From positions 161,531,142 through 161,595,141 of the forward strand of contig NC_071354.1 in the NCBI RefSeq assembly GCF_943734655.1: DNA of 64,000 nucleotides, written 5' to 3'. This document shows positions 43,905 to 56,100 of this stretch, piece by piece. The stretch is from Sabethes cyaneus. Its lineage: Eukaryota; Arthropoda; Insecta; Diptera; Culicidae. The translations under genes and the position numbers were made by a program. How positions within the stretch are numbered: the first letter of the stretch is position 1; each line of letters opens with the position of its first letter. The notes under the pieces are model-generated. The model was not told the DNA's origin and did no database searches. It saw only the letters and a program-made list of their open reading frames with translations.

Positions 43905-46200
43905 AAACTGGCCTTAAATCCACACAAAGATATCCATAAAGCCACCAGAAATTCACCAATGAACCTTGAACCAAATGGACCATATTCTCATCGAGGGCTG
44001 GTTTCTCTCGAACATCATCAACGTACGCTCGTTACGAGGTACCGATATCGACTAGGACCATTACCTAGTAACAGTACAAGTGCGCTCAAAACTATCCACG
44101 GTGTCTACCTCGCGATAAAGCCGCCCTCCTCGGTTAAACGTTGGGAAATTAGACTACTGGCGAGTTGCCGAAAACTACGCCCAAGTACCTACTAGATGAA
44201 GCTATGCCTTCCTCTGTGGAGCTAGATGCTTCGACCCTCGAAAACGGAGTATAATACGCTGGGCCAACAAGGACGCAAACGCGGTGCTAGGTGATGAAAC
44301 CTCGAGCGCACGGAATGATTAGTTTGACGGGGAATGCCAACAAGCGATAGGAAAGAAAAAAGAGTTTCGAAAAGCTATCTAAGCATATTCACGAGGGAGA
44401 ATTTAGTTAAGTATCGAGGAAAAAGCGCCAGAAAAAGGACCGAGATCGTGAGGAGCTGGAACTACTATTCCGGACTAATGACTCGTGCAAATTTTACGAG
44501 AAGATGAACCAAACTCGTAAGGGCTCCACACCTAAACCTGACACGTTTGGGGACGAGGGAGGGGATCTAATCACAAACGCGCGCGAGGTGATCGACAGAT
44601 GGAAGCAGTTCTTCGATGAGCATTTCAATGGCGTTATAACAGATGAAGACACACCGAAAGTTAACCTGGGAATACCTACAAACGACAATAGCGTGTCAGC
44701 TTATGATCTCGTAGAGATCCGGAGAGAAATCAGTTAGCTGAAGAATAATAAAGGCGCCGAAAGGATCGACTCCCAGTAGAAGTCTACAAAAACCGCTAGC
44801 AACGACACTTCACTGGATAGTTTCAAGGATTTGGGAGGAGGAGAAACTACCAGAGGAGTGGATGGAAGATGTGGTCTGTCCCACCAACAAAAAGGGCGTC
44901 GGTTAGATTACTGCGACTACCGCGGCTTTACGCTGGTCAACGCCGCCTACAAGGCGCTCTTCCAGATTTTGCTACGTTGTCTATCCCCAATAGCAAGAGA
45001 ATTCATAGGGCAGTATCAGGCGGGTTTTAAGGGGGCCCGTGTTATTACGGATCAAATTTTCATTCTTTGACAAATACTCCAGAAACGTCGGGAGAACAAC
45101 GAGACCACGCATCATATTTTCGTGGATTTCAGCGCAGTATACGATACAGTTGAACGCGAACAGCTTTGGCAGATAATGCACGAGTACGGTTTTCAAACTG
45201 ACGCAGCTGATCAAAGCTGCCCTGGAGCGGGTGATGTGCTACGTGCTCATCTAGGAAGCACTCTTGAGTCCTTTCGAATCGCACAGAGGGTTGGACAAGT
45301 GGATTGACTAACCTGTATGTTATTCAATATCGCTATTGAAGGTGAGAGCCGGCTAGCAGACATCAAAACGAAAGGAATGATCTTCAGCAATAGTGGCTAA
45401 CTCCTAGCCTACGTAGACGACCTCGACATCATTATCTTGGGACGGGCGAAGTAATCTTCGCCAGACTCAAAACGGAGGATAGATGGATTGGGGGACAAAT
45501 CACTGCGTCGAAAACCAAATATATGGTAGGAAGAGCCTCCAGAGAAAGCAATGTTTGTCACCCACGGACAGTGACTATTGATGGTTATGAACTGCAAGTG
45601 ATTGATGAGTTCGTATATTTGGGATCTTTGCTCACCGCCGGCAATAATACGAGCAACGAGATTCAACGACGCATTCAAGCTGGAAGTCGAGCCTACTTTT
45701 CCCTCCGTAAGACGCTTCGATCAAAACTGACATTGTACAAAACGCTAATCAGACCGGTAGTCTTCTACAGACTTGAGACAGTAACTTTGCTTACGGAAGA
45801 CATACGTGCACTTGCCGTATTTGAACGAAAGGTGTTGCGGACTATTTTTGGCGGAGTACAAATGGATAGCGGAGAGTGGCGTAGGCGTATGAGCCACGAG
45901 TTGCAGGCACTACTTGGAGAGATTCCCATCGTACACTTGACAAAAGTTGGGAGACTACGGTGGACCGGCCTCATCGCAAGGATGTCCTGGACAACTGTGT
46001 AGCGAAATTCGTCCTCTTCAAGAAGTCCACAGGCACCAGGAATAGAGGGGGCCAACGTGCCAGATGGCTCGACCAGGTTGAAGACGACTTGAATGTGTCC
46101 AGATGCGAGACGAATGGGCGACGAGTAACCAGGACTGAGTATCAGTGAGAGGAATTTTTGATATGGTAAGAGCCACCCCGGTTCTCGGCTGGTAAAAATA
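43905..46200 (+). mobile_element. RTE-like copy (EN end to RT C-terminus)
   Basis: Reading plus: the endonuclease end ('DIHKATRNSP' near 43925, 'SDHYLV'-like text near 44060) leads into a linker with 'NDWFDGECQQAIG' near 44315. The RT follows: 'DRWKQFFDEHFNG' 44600, 'LDYCDYRGFTLVNAAYKAL' 44910, 'GQYQAGF' 45010, 'HHIFVDFSAVYDTVEREQL' 45115, 'LLAYVDDLDII' 45400 (FADD has become YVDD), 'DEFVYLGSLLTAGNNTSNEI' 45606 and 'LYKTLIRPVVFY' 45735. The tail has 'VFERKVLRTIFGG', 'KVGRLRW' and 'GGQRARWLDQVEDDL', ending at a stop near 46148. Frameshifts and stops occur throughout. The largest intact piece is 45523-46002. Confidence 0.85.
45523..46002 (+). pseudogene. RT C-terminal region, 159-codon open piece
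   Basis: This is the thumb and C-terminal domain of the RTE-like copy, from 'TIDGYELQVIDEFVYLGSLL' through 'RRRIQAGSRAYFSLRKTLRS', 'TLYKTLIRPVVFYRLETVTL' and 'GGVQMDSGEWRRRMSHEL'. It continues after one frameshift at 45970-46147. No catalytic residues are in this piece. The Met start is incidental. Confidence 0.8.
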
Positions 46201-46329
46201 AGTAAGTGTATCCCTCGCATGAAAACAACTTGACTGTAAGTTGATGCTGTTAAAAGGCTGAAAAAAGTGTACCGTCGGTGCCTTGCGCACTTGTAGACAA
46301 TAAAATAGACCGTACAGTGGTTCACAGCC

Positions 46330-48190
46330 TGTTACTCAGTAACTCCAATCCCTACCTCCTCATGGCACCATGGCACGGGACACGTGCAACTTTAGTGGAG
46401 ATCGGGTAACCAACCCCAGTGGAAGTCAAGGACGCATGCTGACAGAAAAGGACGCCTCTTTTGAGCTTCGTTGGTCCTCCGGTTTGCGTTGCTGGCCTTG
46501 CAAGTCGCCACAATGAAAAACTAATAAGCAATGAACGATGAACAAAGAAGTTCAGACTGGAACAATTGGAATAGACCCGTGCTACGAGAAAGAACTAAGG
46601 ATTCGTCACTAGGGACGTGGAAGTGCTGATCTCTCAACTTCCAAGGGTAGCAATCGAGGTGCTTACCGATGGATTGAAGAGTTGTAAGTTCGATGTCGTA
46701 GCGCTGCAGGAGAGATGCCAGAGCTGCGGCGACACATACGTGCTGGGCATCACATTCATAGTGAGGGGCGAAATGTGGAAACGAATGATTGAATGGTGGC
46801 CAATCAATCCTCGAATGTGCAGAATCAACGTATGGAGCAACGTACATAGCCCTTATTACCTCAGCAGTACCAATAACTAGTAGAATGAATTCTACGCGCC
46901 GTTGGAGCGTGAATACGTTCGCTGCCCAAAACAAGTGCGTCATCAAAGTTACCAATGGTCAGGTCTGTCACGAGGAGAGTTAAAAACCGGTAATTGGAGG
47001 GCTTAGCGTACATCCACGGACCAACGAAATGGGCCTAAGACTATTCGAATTTGCCACCTCCAAGAACGTAGTGTCTTCCTCCAGCATAGACTCCTACACA
47101 AGTACACCTGGAGATCACCAGATCAAACAGAATCACAGACTGACCACTTTTTAATCGATTATCGGCACTTTTCAGACATCATTGACGCTAGCAGATCCTA
47201 TCGAAGCGCCAACATGGACTCGGACCACTACCTAGTGATGGTAAAGACGCGTCCAAAACTCTCCGTAAATTTTCCGGGAGAAAAGGCGCTACGTGGAAGA
47301 GCAGGAGTATGCGGAGTTGAACCGGCTGTACCGTTATCAGGAAACGCGAAAGTTCTTCCAGACACTGAATATTTTGACGGTGACGATCGTGAGGTGGCCG
47401 AAAGATGGAAGCAGTACTTCGATGAACACCTGAATGGAGCGTACGCGGAGAACCACGGCAGCGGGACAAGTAATATTGACGGTGCGACAAACCGAAATGA
47501 GGTACTAGCCCCAACGGAAGGCGAAGTTAAGCAGGCCGTCATGCAGCTAAAAAACAATAAAGCGGCTGGGAAAGATGACATCGGAGCGGAGCTTATTAAA
47601 ATGGGACTAGAAGAGCCGGTCACTTATCTGCTCTGACTGATTGTTAGAATTTGTGATACAGAACAGTTACAGGTGGTGTGGAAAGATAGGCTACCAGATC
47701 TACAATAAGGGCGACAAGTTAGACTGCGAGAACTACCGTGTGTTCACCGTTCTCGATCTCGTCTACAAAGTGCTGTACCAAATCATTTTCCGTCAACTCT
47801 TGCCGATTGCGAACAGATTTGAGGGAATATATCAAGCCGACTTCGTTGAAGAATGGTCAACAACGGATCAAAAAGGCCGTGAAGACAGAATTCCCACGTG
47901 CCATTTGTTCGTTGACTTTAAAGCCACATATGATACCATCGACCAGTTAGCTTCGAGGTACGATGCTGGTCTAATCAGCCAGTCGTCGTATGTTCGAATC
48001 TCGGCTAGGCGGTGCTTGCAAGATAGAGTCAGTAGGATCGTTACACTGGCCCCGTAATTTTCGTGTACTCTAACAGTCGGCTGCGAAGTCTGTCGATAAA
48101 GAAAGGTAATGTCTAATGACGGTTTAAGCCCACGGCTTTGCTTTTTATGATACCATTGACCAGAAAGAGCTATCGACCTAGACGATTTCG
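46330..48190 (+). mobile_element. RTE-like copy, 3'-truncated, SINE-interrupted
   Basis: The endonuclease is visible as 'LGTWKC' near 46610, 'QSCGDTYVLGITFIVRGEMW' near 46720 and 'DSDHYLVMVKTR' at 47214. The linker and RT fingers follow in a 140-codon piece: 'ERWKQYFDEHLNG' near 47400 and 'NNKAAGKDDIGAELIKMGL' near 47565. Then come 'KGDKLDCENYR' near 47715, 'QIIFRQLLPIANRF' near 47790 and 'HLFVDFKATYDTID' near 47905. The SINE at 47947 cuts the frame. After it only 'DTIDQKELST' remains, so the copy stops about 15 codons past motif A. It lies directly downstream of the previous copy in the same orientation. Confidence 0.8.
47947..48146 (+). mobile_element. tRNA-derived SINE copy 6, 200 bp, 17 bp target duplication
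   Basis: Best-preserved copy. The head is 'TTAGCTTCGAGGTACGATGC' (A-box region), 'TGGTCTAATCAGCCAGTCGT' and 'CGTATGTTCGAATCTCGGCT' (B box). The body is 'GTCAGTAGGATCGTTACACT', 'CGTGTACTCTAACAGTCGGC', 'GTCGATAAAGAAAGGTAA', ending 'GGCTTTGCTTTTT'. The duplication ATGATACCATYGACCAG lies at 47930-47946 and 48147-48163 with one difference. With the preceding 'GCCTAG' seen in other copies, the head can form an acceptor stem with 'CTAGGC'. The 200 bp length suits SINE200-like elements of Anopheles; that name is an inference. Confidence 0.9.
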
Positions 48191-48194
48191 AATT

Positions 48195-51100
48195 ATTTAA
48201 CCCCCGTTAGATGCCTTGTGCATCATAAAATTCTCCTATCACAGATTTGTGTTTTTCTGTGCAGGCTAGTAACAGGATAGTTTCATTAACAAAAAATAAG
48301 TGTTTCTTTTTCCGTTGTTTACCTAATTATCTAGGATTATGCTGAAACGCTTACAGTTATTCTTTTTTTTTATTTTTCACTTCACGTTTTCGAGAAGAAC
48401 TGGGATCATACCCTTTTTTCAATTATTTTATGTCAATATCAAAACCGGAATTAACCAAATTTGGTCATTATTGTTTGATACAGGAGGGATAAAGCCAGGT
48501 GTAATTTAATACTGTTGCGGTTGTGTACACTTTTATTGCCGACGATGGCCGAACATTTAAGGATTTCACAGTGCGCAATACGCAACCAAGCGAAAACGAC
48601 ATCCATTATTTCCGAAAGCTTCAGCTGACACATTACCCAACAGATCCTGCTGTTCGGGGAATAATTTTCAGCTCAAACAATCATTATTTTTCGCTGCAGT
48701 ACCTACACTTCCTCTTGCTGTCGCCGTTGGCCATCGGTTTGTCGTTGCGTGGTTTTCCTTTGGTTTCGATTCTTCCCCTCAACCCATTCCAGTTTGCCAT
48801 ATCGGAAATATCCTGAAACGTGATAGAGCGCGTGTTAATGACAGCTAGGATTACTTCTAGTGTCCTTCTCGCTGCCGGGTGGGATATAGTCGGATCCAAT
48901 TAATTACACATTTATTGAGAATAATTGTCACCCTGACCGATAGGGGCGAACCTTCCGGGTTCTCACCAGAAGGGGTAAACGTTGCTGTGTTGCGTCAGAT
49001 CTCAGGAAAGAGAGTTTTTTTTTTTAATTTTACGGTTCCATTCTCTGACATGATTGATATTGATTGCGTGGCTCAAAGCGGGACAACGCTGACCAATGGA
49101 GTGAAAAATGCTGTCTTGTCTGAGTGACGCTAATCTACTTTGGCTGATGAAAAATGGGCAGAATTTTTATTTCCAACGCTGGGGGATGTGGTTTTCAGGT
49201 TCTCAATTTGTAATCCGACGCTAGGATTGTGCCGCAGCAAGACAGAGTAACAGGTCCAGAACATATCTGCTTCCGGAGCGTTTTATTCAATGCGGTGCGG
49301 TACACTGACTGGAATGGTGCCCTGCAGCGCACAGCCAACTCCAGACCGAAGTATTCAAAATTTACTACCGGAGCACCGCCAAGGGTTTTGCCAATCTTAT
49401 CATATCAATTAATCTTTTTTTGCTTCTTTTCACTGCGTCTGGGGATGGGCAAAGAAAACGGAAAACCGTGTACTTCTTCCGCAACCGTTCTGCCCCGAAG
49501 AATCAATCCCAGGGTTGTTGGCTTCGGGCTGTTTATTTTTTCGTTCCAGTCTGTTTCACTCTCTTGAGAATATGCAGGAAAATGCGATACCCTGCGAGAG
49601 CGAAGACAAAGGACGACATCTCGCCGTTGGACCGAGGACAAATTTGGATCGGTCGTATAATGGGTGTCACGGATTGAATGGCCGGAGGCGAGCGAGGATG
49701 GATTCTTAAATAACTTAACAGTCGGAGAGAAGGGAAAAGTTTCGAAAACGATATAAATATGGCAATTACTGCAGGGAATCGACGAACATTGATTGAAGGC
49801 ACGGTGCAGTGCAGAATACCTGGAAAAATTGAACTCTGGAGAGATGCGGCAGAAGGAAAAGCACTTTGCGGATGTTACATGTTTACTATTATAGGTTTAA
49901 TATGATTCAGAATATAACTCACTGAAAAAATCAGTTAAGTCATCTCTGAACTAACGTAATACATTAAGTTAACTTAGTTAACTTAGTTAGTTAACTTAGT
50001 TGTAAATTTACAACAGTATTTTTTAAATAGACGATAATATAGTTACTCGTTTAAGACACAGCAATAGGTAGACATCAAATAACATTAAACAACTTGCAAG
50101 TAAATTGGTATAAACACGACCTAGTAGTAGATTTGCATTACGTGCCACACTCGTTTTAATTTATTTTGCTCTAGAAAGTTCAACTTATTCGCTCTCTAAA
50201 CATACTGTGCTTGATGAAAATTTCATTATTGTTGTAGTACGGAATGGGGGTTGTCGGATTTCATATGCTAGTAATTCAAGACTCAATGCAAATTTTTGTT
50301 TTCATTTTAAGAGATGCTCTGTTCCTATAGTTACAATTTGAGTTGTGCAAGTCCTTGAAATATGAGTTGACTTAAGTAATGACTAAACATGTACGATCGT
50401 ATATTTTTCAATTCATTAACTTTGATTTAAAACAAACCCGAATTTATCAGCACAAAACATCTTCATTTCGAATATGGACTGCAGCCGGTTATTTTTCAAC
50501 AATACACGTGGTTGTATGTTCCATCCAACTGGTCAAGGCAGGCAACTTTTGAAACTAACAAGAAGAAACAAGTTTTATTTCCTTTTCCTGTCTTAGCATT
50601 GTCAACAGACGAACAGCACAGTCATCATCCGTAGTAAACTATTCGAAGAAACATAAACTTTCTTCATTCCTCCGCCCTGCAAGTTCCGGACTGGCACCGA
50701 AAACAAAGCAACTTTAGTGTGCATCACATAATCATTTTTGAAAGATACATAAATAAGATGCATAACTAAAGAAAATTCGGCAATCCGTATATCCGAAACT
50801 ACTTTTAAGCAAGTAAATAAATAAACAACTGTTTTCAGTTCTAGCATTCTAGCAAGCTTGTAGAGCCATTTTGAAGTTAATCGCTCAGGGGGCCCATGCC
50901 GTGCCGGACGGTGTTCCCGTAGGTAATTCTATTCCACACACACCCACACACATGTAAATAGACCGACGCCAATGTTCGCCAATTTCAATCTCATTATCGC
51001 ATTAATCAATGCAATAATTAGTCTATTTGCTTTCTAAATCGACACATTTCGGTGTCAGCATCGTCGATAATTGAGGTCATTAGTGGATGTGGATGGACTA

Positions 51101-51220
51101 GTTTCTGGTTCGGGAATTCAGCACTCCGGTCTTGCATTGATTTGATGCCGAATGGCAGATGAAAACCGACGATAGCTGGGTGGAAAACAGGAAAAAGTAC
51201 ATAACTATTAAAGCCGACTT
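48195..51220. other. 3 kb without a recognised gene
   Basis: Unassigned ORFs of 60-112 codons occur on both strands (for example 48523-48816 plus, 48684-48899 minus, 49229-49567 plus). The minus ORF ends 'KRKCRYCSEK', which hints at a zinc knuckle but is unsupported. At 49966-50002 short repeats 'AGTTAACTTAGTT' make a local palindrome. The 50930-51090 block looks unique and less AT-rich, possibly regulatory. Confidence 0.3.
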
Positions 51221-51222
51221 AC

Positions 51223-51337
51223 CGTGCGTCACCAGCGTCCCCAGGTAGATCAAGAAGAGCACATTCCGGTGAGTGAATCGAGTTGGTAGAATGTTTAATG
51301 TTATTAAAATTAATTTGATTGTGTGTATGATCAACAT
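51223..51337 (-). other. Candidate first coding exon with signal peptide
   Basis: The minus frame from an ATG at 51337 gives 38 codons ending in 'RNVLFLIYLGTLVTH'. A consensus splice donor, G|GTAAGT, follows at once (GTAAGT on the minus strand at 51222-51217). The last 16 codons use GC-ending codons (GTG, CTC, ATC, CTG, ACG) quite unlike the AT-rich flanks, and the peptide is hydrophobic as a secretion signal would be. Seen: the codon bias and the donor. Inferred: a first exon of a secreted or membrane protein whose other exons lie outside the window. The first ~20 residues are Ile/Leu-rich and may not be coding; a non-AUG or downstream arrangement is possible. No acceptor site is obvious upstream. 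Confidence 0.4.
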
Positions 51338-51339
51338 TA

Positions 51340-52980
51340 TTGTAGCGTTTCACTTGCTCCTGTATGTATGCCTATATGTAGCCACGTCCAACCCTGGTTT
51401 GTCCCACTCCTTTTCGGTGTGCTCTCTGTTTACGAGTGGGTGGGTTGGCGTTGAATCTGGTCGTTGACGTACTTTCACACGGTCAACAGCATCCGCAGTA
51501 AGTGCATAGCCACACTGCCACTTTTTGCTGCGGTCGAAATGCGAATTGTATTATACGACCCCGCGCTCGGATTCACCGTCTGATGGCGTCCCAGTTTTTG
51601 GATTGTTAAACAGCAGCCATAGCACCTGACTGGCGGTAGAAAGGCGTACCGGCATTTAATAATGATTTAATAATATTGAATTTCAAGTTGAATGGGCTTC
51701 AAGCCAAGCGACACAGTGGCGGATGAGTCCTAATTGGTGGCATGTAGCAGGAGCTGACGGACGACATGTGGGGGGGGTGGCTGATGGTGTTGTTCTCGCA
51801 TGAACACTTCATTTCACGCCACCGCCAGCGAACATGTTGCAGTTGCCTCAGGTTATGAGCCTTCACGGGTCTGGCCTGCTGGTAGGACTCTGTGAAAGCT
51901 GCGGTTCGTGGCAAGGTTAACTAATTATTTTAGTGGAAACACTCTCTTGCTCTTCAGCAGCTCTATGGGGCTAACTAGTGTGTTTAGGTTTTTAAGTGCC
52001 GGGCATGAGATGATCCTTGTTCACGTTAGAAACGAAAGCCTTTTCCATTTGCCATCACTGACCGTTGAGTTTGTGATCTGTAAATGAAACAAAATTAATC
52101 AAATGTAGGAAAATAGTTCTGTGTTGGGTATCTTGTATTGTAATAGAATAATTATTATCCGCTACAACTTTTCAGTTTTCCGTATGATTAGCGACACTGT
52201 TAGAAAACACTATCTTATATACTATTTATATACTTCCACAATAGTGCACCCCTCAGTCGGTCAGTCCGGGAAACACGATACGTCATAAGCGTCATAATTT
52301 TGATATATTATATTCAAGACAAAGCAAAGAAAAAACAAAACGAAGCCTTAGTTAATTTTTGTATTGAATTAATGATTAATTAACGGGAAAGTTTTTTACC
52401 CCACCCATCAAAGAAATTTGCCGAGCCACGTCAAAAGCTCGGAGAATCGTTCTGTCAAAATGTAGCTTCTGCAAATGGACTGACTTATTCGGCAGGTTTT
52501 TTAACAAAACCCATACAATTCAAAAAGTGTTTTCCAATCAGTCAGTAAATGTTGCCGAGTGGTCAGTAAAAAATGACTACCGAGTTTCGTAAAAATTCAA
52601 TTTATTTCGCATAAATTTACCATTTTGATTTCCTTATCTTCTTGTTAATGATCTCGGTTAGCATATTTGTAATGCAAGACAAAAAACTACTGATACTGAG
52701 AGTCAAGCTAGTGCAAAACAAAAACTTTCCAGCAAATAACAAACACATTTTTCATTTGTATTACTGACATTTAATCGCACTATTAATTAAATTACTAATA
52801 GCGACACAATTTGTTCTCACTGCAAAAGTCAACAAGCAGATCGCATCACGTCGAAACATTTTTAATTATTTGGATGTTTATTTTCTGACAAAGCGTGAAA
52901 TTAATTACATTCTACCGATAAAAAGTTGCTTATGGTTGCTATTTTTAGCCCTGCATGGAACATTATTTTGTTCGTTAATT
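51340..52980. other. No recognised gene; partly unique sequence
   Basis: 51340-51920 is less AT-rich and lacks repeats, compatible with regulatory DNA around the candidate exon. 51920-52980 is AT-rich. The ORFs present carry no motifs. Confidence 0.35.
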
Positions 52981-52984
52981 TATT

Positions 52985-53666
<682 letters not shown>

Positions 53667-53805
53667 CTCGCGCTCGTTTGTATTCAGTGTTTCCTCCTCG
53701 TCTATACACATACCAGGCTTCGGTGTGTATCCTTTACGAGATTAATTCATCTTCTCATAGAAGTGACTTTTTTGCTTTTTTGTCTACTTCCGTGTGGACT
53801 CGTCC

Positions 53806-54002
53806 GCCTAGTTAGCTTCGTGGTATGACGCTGGAATAACAAACCAATCGTTGTTTGCTCGAATCTCGGCTGGGCGCTGCTGCCATAGAATCAGTAGGAT
53901 CATTGCACTGGCTCATTGTACTATTGTACTATAATAACCGACTGTGAAGTTTGTCGATAAAGGAAGGTCAAGTTCTAAAGGACTTTTATACCTATTGCTT
54001 TG
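53806..54002 (+). mobile_element. tRNA-derived SINE copy 7
   Basis: Starts 'GCCTAGTTAGCTTCGTGGTA', then 'AACAAACCAATCGTTGTTTG', 'CTCGAATCTCGGCTGGGC', 'TCAGTAGGATCATTGCACTG', 'CGACTGTGAAGTTTGTCGAT' and 'GAAGGTCAAGTTCTAAAGGA', ending in TTTGC repeats. The first and last bases of the head pair as an acceptor stem. Possible target duplication: 'CTTCCGTGTGGAC' before and 'CTTCGCGTGGAC' after. Confidence 0.85.
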
Positions 54003-54221
54003 CTTTGCTTCGCGTGGACAGTGCACGTTGATGATGGTATAGTTGCAGAAACCATTCCATTCCACCAGAAACCCGTAGTTGTCCTGTACTATAATAACCG
54101 ACTGTGAAGTTTGTCGATAAAGGAAGGTCAAGTTCTAAAGGACTTTTATACCTATTGCTTTGCTTTGCTTCGCGTGGACAGTGCACGTTGATGATGGTAT
54201 AGTTGCAGAAACCATTCCATT
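53925..54221 (+). repeat. Tandem duplication, period 160 bp
   Basis: Bases 53925-54061 and 54085-54221 are identical over 137 bp by eye. Each unit spans the 3' half of the SINE and the adjoining antisense endonuclease block, so the duplication happened after SINE insertion. Confidence 0.9.
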
Positions 54222-54459
54222 TTGCCGTCACTTTGCCGTGGACTTTTCATACCTTTTCGCCGAAAAATCTACTGCAGTGCCACGATGCTGAACTTTCGGG
54301 ATTCTAACTGTTCCTGTAACACTCTGTATTGGTTACCCAACTAGGACCACGTTACCGAGACTCGTGAGGGGGCTGTCATATTAGCTCTAGTGTCGAGCCA
54401 ACACCTTTGTTAATTCACCTTCCTTCCTGTGTAATGGGCGCTGGAGCTCCGAACCGCAG

Positions 54460-56100
54460 ATGATTAGTGATCTCTTTGCCGCTAAATTCAGAGGTGTTTT
54501 TTCGGAGATGTTTTTGAACCTGGAACAAATTGAATCTGCTGCTGAATCTGTACCCTTTCTTGGTCATTCGTTTACCCAAATCGAGTTAGACGAATCAATG
54601 ATAAAGTCAGCAATAATTAGACTCAAAGCGTCTTACTCCGTTGGCCCTGATGGCATTCCATCTGCTTTGCTGAAAAAGTGCACTGCCAGCTTGCTGACTC
54701 CACTGCATCGTATTTTTAATATGTCTTTGGCTAAAGGCAAGTTCCCGACTTTTTGGATATCTTCGTTTTTGTTTCCTTTCTATAAAAAAGGGAAGAAAAT
54801 GCACATTGAAAATTATCGTGGTATATCTGCCCTGAGCTCGGTTGGTAAACTTTTTGAGCTTGCTGTATTGGACTGCATTTTTGGATTTTGCCAAGAATAC
54901 ATTGTTCAGGACCAACACGGATTTATGCCAAAGCGTTCAACTGTGACCAATCTTTTATCGTTTACTTCTTATATAACAGATAGCTATAATCATTCTGAGC
55001 AAACTGATGCAGTTTATTTTGACCCAACAGCAGCATTCGATAGTATTAACCACGAGATTGCCATAGCCAAACTGGAAAAGCTAGGATTCGGCGGCAGAGT
55101 TATCAGTTGGTTGCGTTCGTATCTCACTGGCCGTCGGCTAGCAGTGAAAATTGGTGATAATTATTCTGAAGAACTTTCTGCTCCATCTGGAATTCCCCAA
55201 GGCAGCCACCTAGGACCGTTGATATTGCTTCTATACATCAATGATGTGAATTTTAAACTCGAAGTTCCCCGTTTGTCCTTCGCCGACGATTTGAAAATCT
55301 TCTATCAAATCAGCTCTATCGCCGACGCCCACGCGCTTCAGCAACAGTTAAACAACTTTGCAGACTGGTGTTGCACAAACCGTATGAAAGTTAATCCGAG
55401 TAAATGTGCCGCGATTACATTCTCAAGAAAAAAAGAACCTATCTCTTTCGTCTACAAGCTTTTAGATACTAGCATTGGAAGGACTAACTGCATCAAAGAT
55501 CTAGACGTGCTATTAGATAGCAAACTGTCGTTCCAGCAGCATATTTCTTATGTAATCGGGAAATCATCTCGTCGCTTGGGATTCATAATGAAAGTGTCTA
55601 GGAATTTTACGGACATTTACTGCCTGAAATCTTTCTACTGTTCACTCGTTCGTTCAGTTCTTGAATATTGCTCGGTAATTTGGAACCCTCATTACCTCAA
55701 TGGAGTACACAGGATCGAATCTGTCCAACGAAGATTTGTTCGATATGCTCTTCGGCGGTTACCCTGGAATAATCCACACCAGCTACCAAGTTACGAAAGT
55801 CGTGCACAGCTTATGGGGTTTGACTCACTGCAAGTGAGGCGAGAGCTTTCACGTGCTATGCTGATTGCCGATCTGCTAACCAATCACATCGATTGCCCTT
55901 CGCTTCTCGGCGAATTAAATATCAACGTCCGCTCTCGAGCTCTTCGCGATAGTGCCTTCTTCGGATTGCCTGTTCGACGTACTAATTACGGAACCAACGG
56001 TGCTGTCATCGGTCTGCATAGAGTTTCTTCTGGATTCGACTACCACATTCCACGTTCTAGAATTAAAGTGAATATTTTAAGTATACTTAAGCATCATTAG
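54460..56100 (+). CDS. Jockey-clade reverse transcriptase ORF, 5'-truncated
   Basis: Encodes 546 residues of an ORF2 polyprotein that would reverse-transcribe element RNA at a nicked target. Visible in order: 'SVGPDGIPSALL' (about 60-71), 'NYRGISALSSVGKLFE' (118-133), 'QHGFMPKRSTVTNLL' (152-166) and motif A 'YFDPTAAFDSINH' (186-198, Asp188). Motif B 'GIPQGSHLGP' is at 244-253 and motif C 'FADD' at 274-277. After the thumb comes 'RRFVRYALRRLPWNNP' (about 427-442) and the clade-typical tail. The catalytic triad is intact and there is no internal stop. The frame stays open upstream of this Met to about 54397, so the start is incidental. The N-terminal endonuclease and ORF1 are absent. A 3' tail with 'AACAAATAAACAAA' ends near 56141. 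Best-preserved coding sequence of the window; not autonomous as it stands. Confidence 0.9.
   Translation: MISDLFAAKFRGVFSEMFLNLEQIESAAESVPFLGHSFTQIELDESMIKSAIIRLKASYSVGPDGIPSALLKKCTASLLTPLHRIFNMSLAKGKFPTFWISSFLFPFYKKGKKMHIENYRGISALSSVGKLFELAVLDCIFGFCQEYIVQDQHGFMPKRSTVTNLLSFTSYITDSYNHSEQTDAVYFDPTAAFDSINHEIAIAKLEKLGFGGRVISWLRSYLTGRRLAVKIGDNYSEELSAPSGIPQGSHLGPLILLLYINDVNFKLEVPRLSFADDLKIFYQISSIADAHALQQQLNNFADWCCTNRMKVNPSKCAAITFSRKKEPISFVYKLLDTSIGRTNCIKDLDVLLDSKLSFQQHISYVIGKSSRRLGFIMKVSRNFTDIYCLKSFYCSLVRSVLEYCSVIWNPHYLNGVHRIESVQRRFVRYALRRLPWNNPHQLPSYESRAQLMGFDSLQVRRELSRAMLIADLLTNHIDCPSLLGELNINVRSRALRDSAFFGLPVRRTNYGTNGAVIGLHRVSSGFDYHIPRSRIKVNILSILKHH

Larger units (their letters stand above)
53730..54221 (-). 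mobile_element. RTE-like endonuclease fragment, host of a SINE
   Basis: On the minus strand 'WNGFCNYTIINVHCP' (54063-54010, and again 54221-54170 because of a tandem duplication) is an endonuclease block of RTE-like elements. Across the inserted SINE, 'STRK.TKKQKSHFYEKMN' (about 53800-53747) may be its continuation. The fragment is short and the second part is tentative. Confidence 0.55.

Noticed and set aside
48684..48899. Gag-like zinc knuckle ('CRYCSEK') on the minus strand
   Set aside because: Only half of a CCHC motif is present and a stop follows; no other LTR-element domain or LTR was found.
40351..50690. Similar 'TGCAGG...ATGAAGAARGTWTATG' strings at about 40407 (plus) and 50685 (minus), each after a possible acceptor site
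   Set aside because: Similarity is about 35 bases with gaps and both lie in ORFs without domains; chance is likely.
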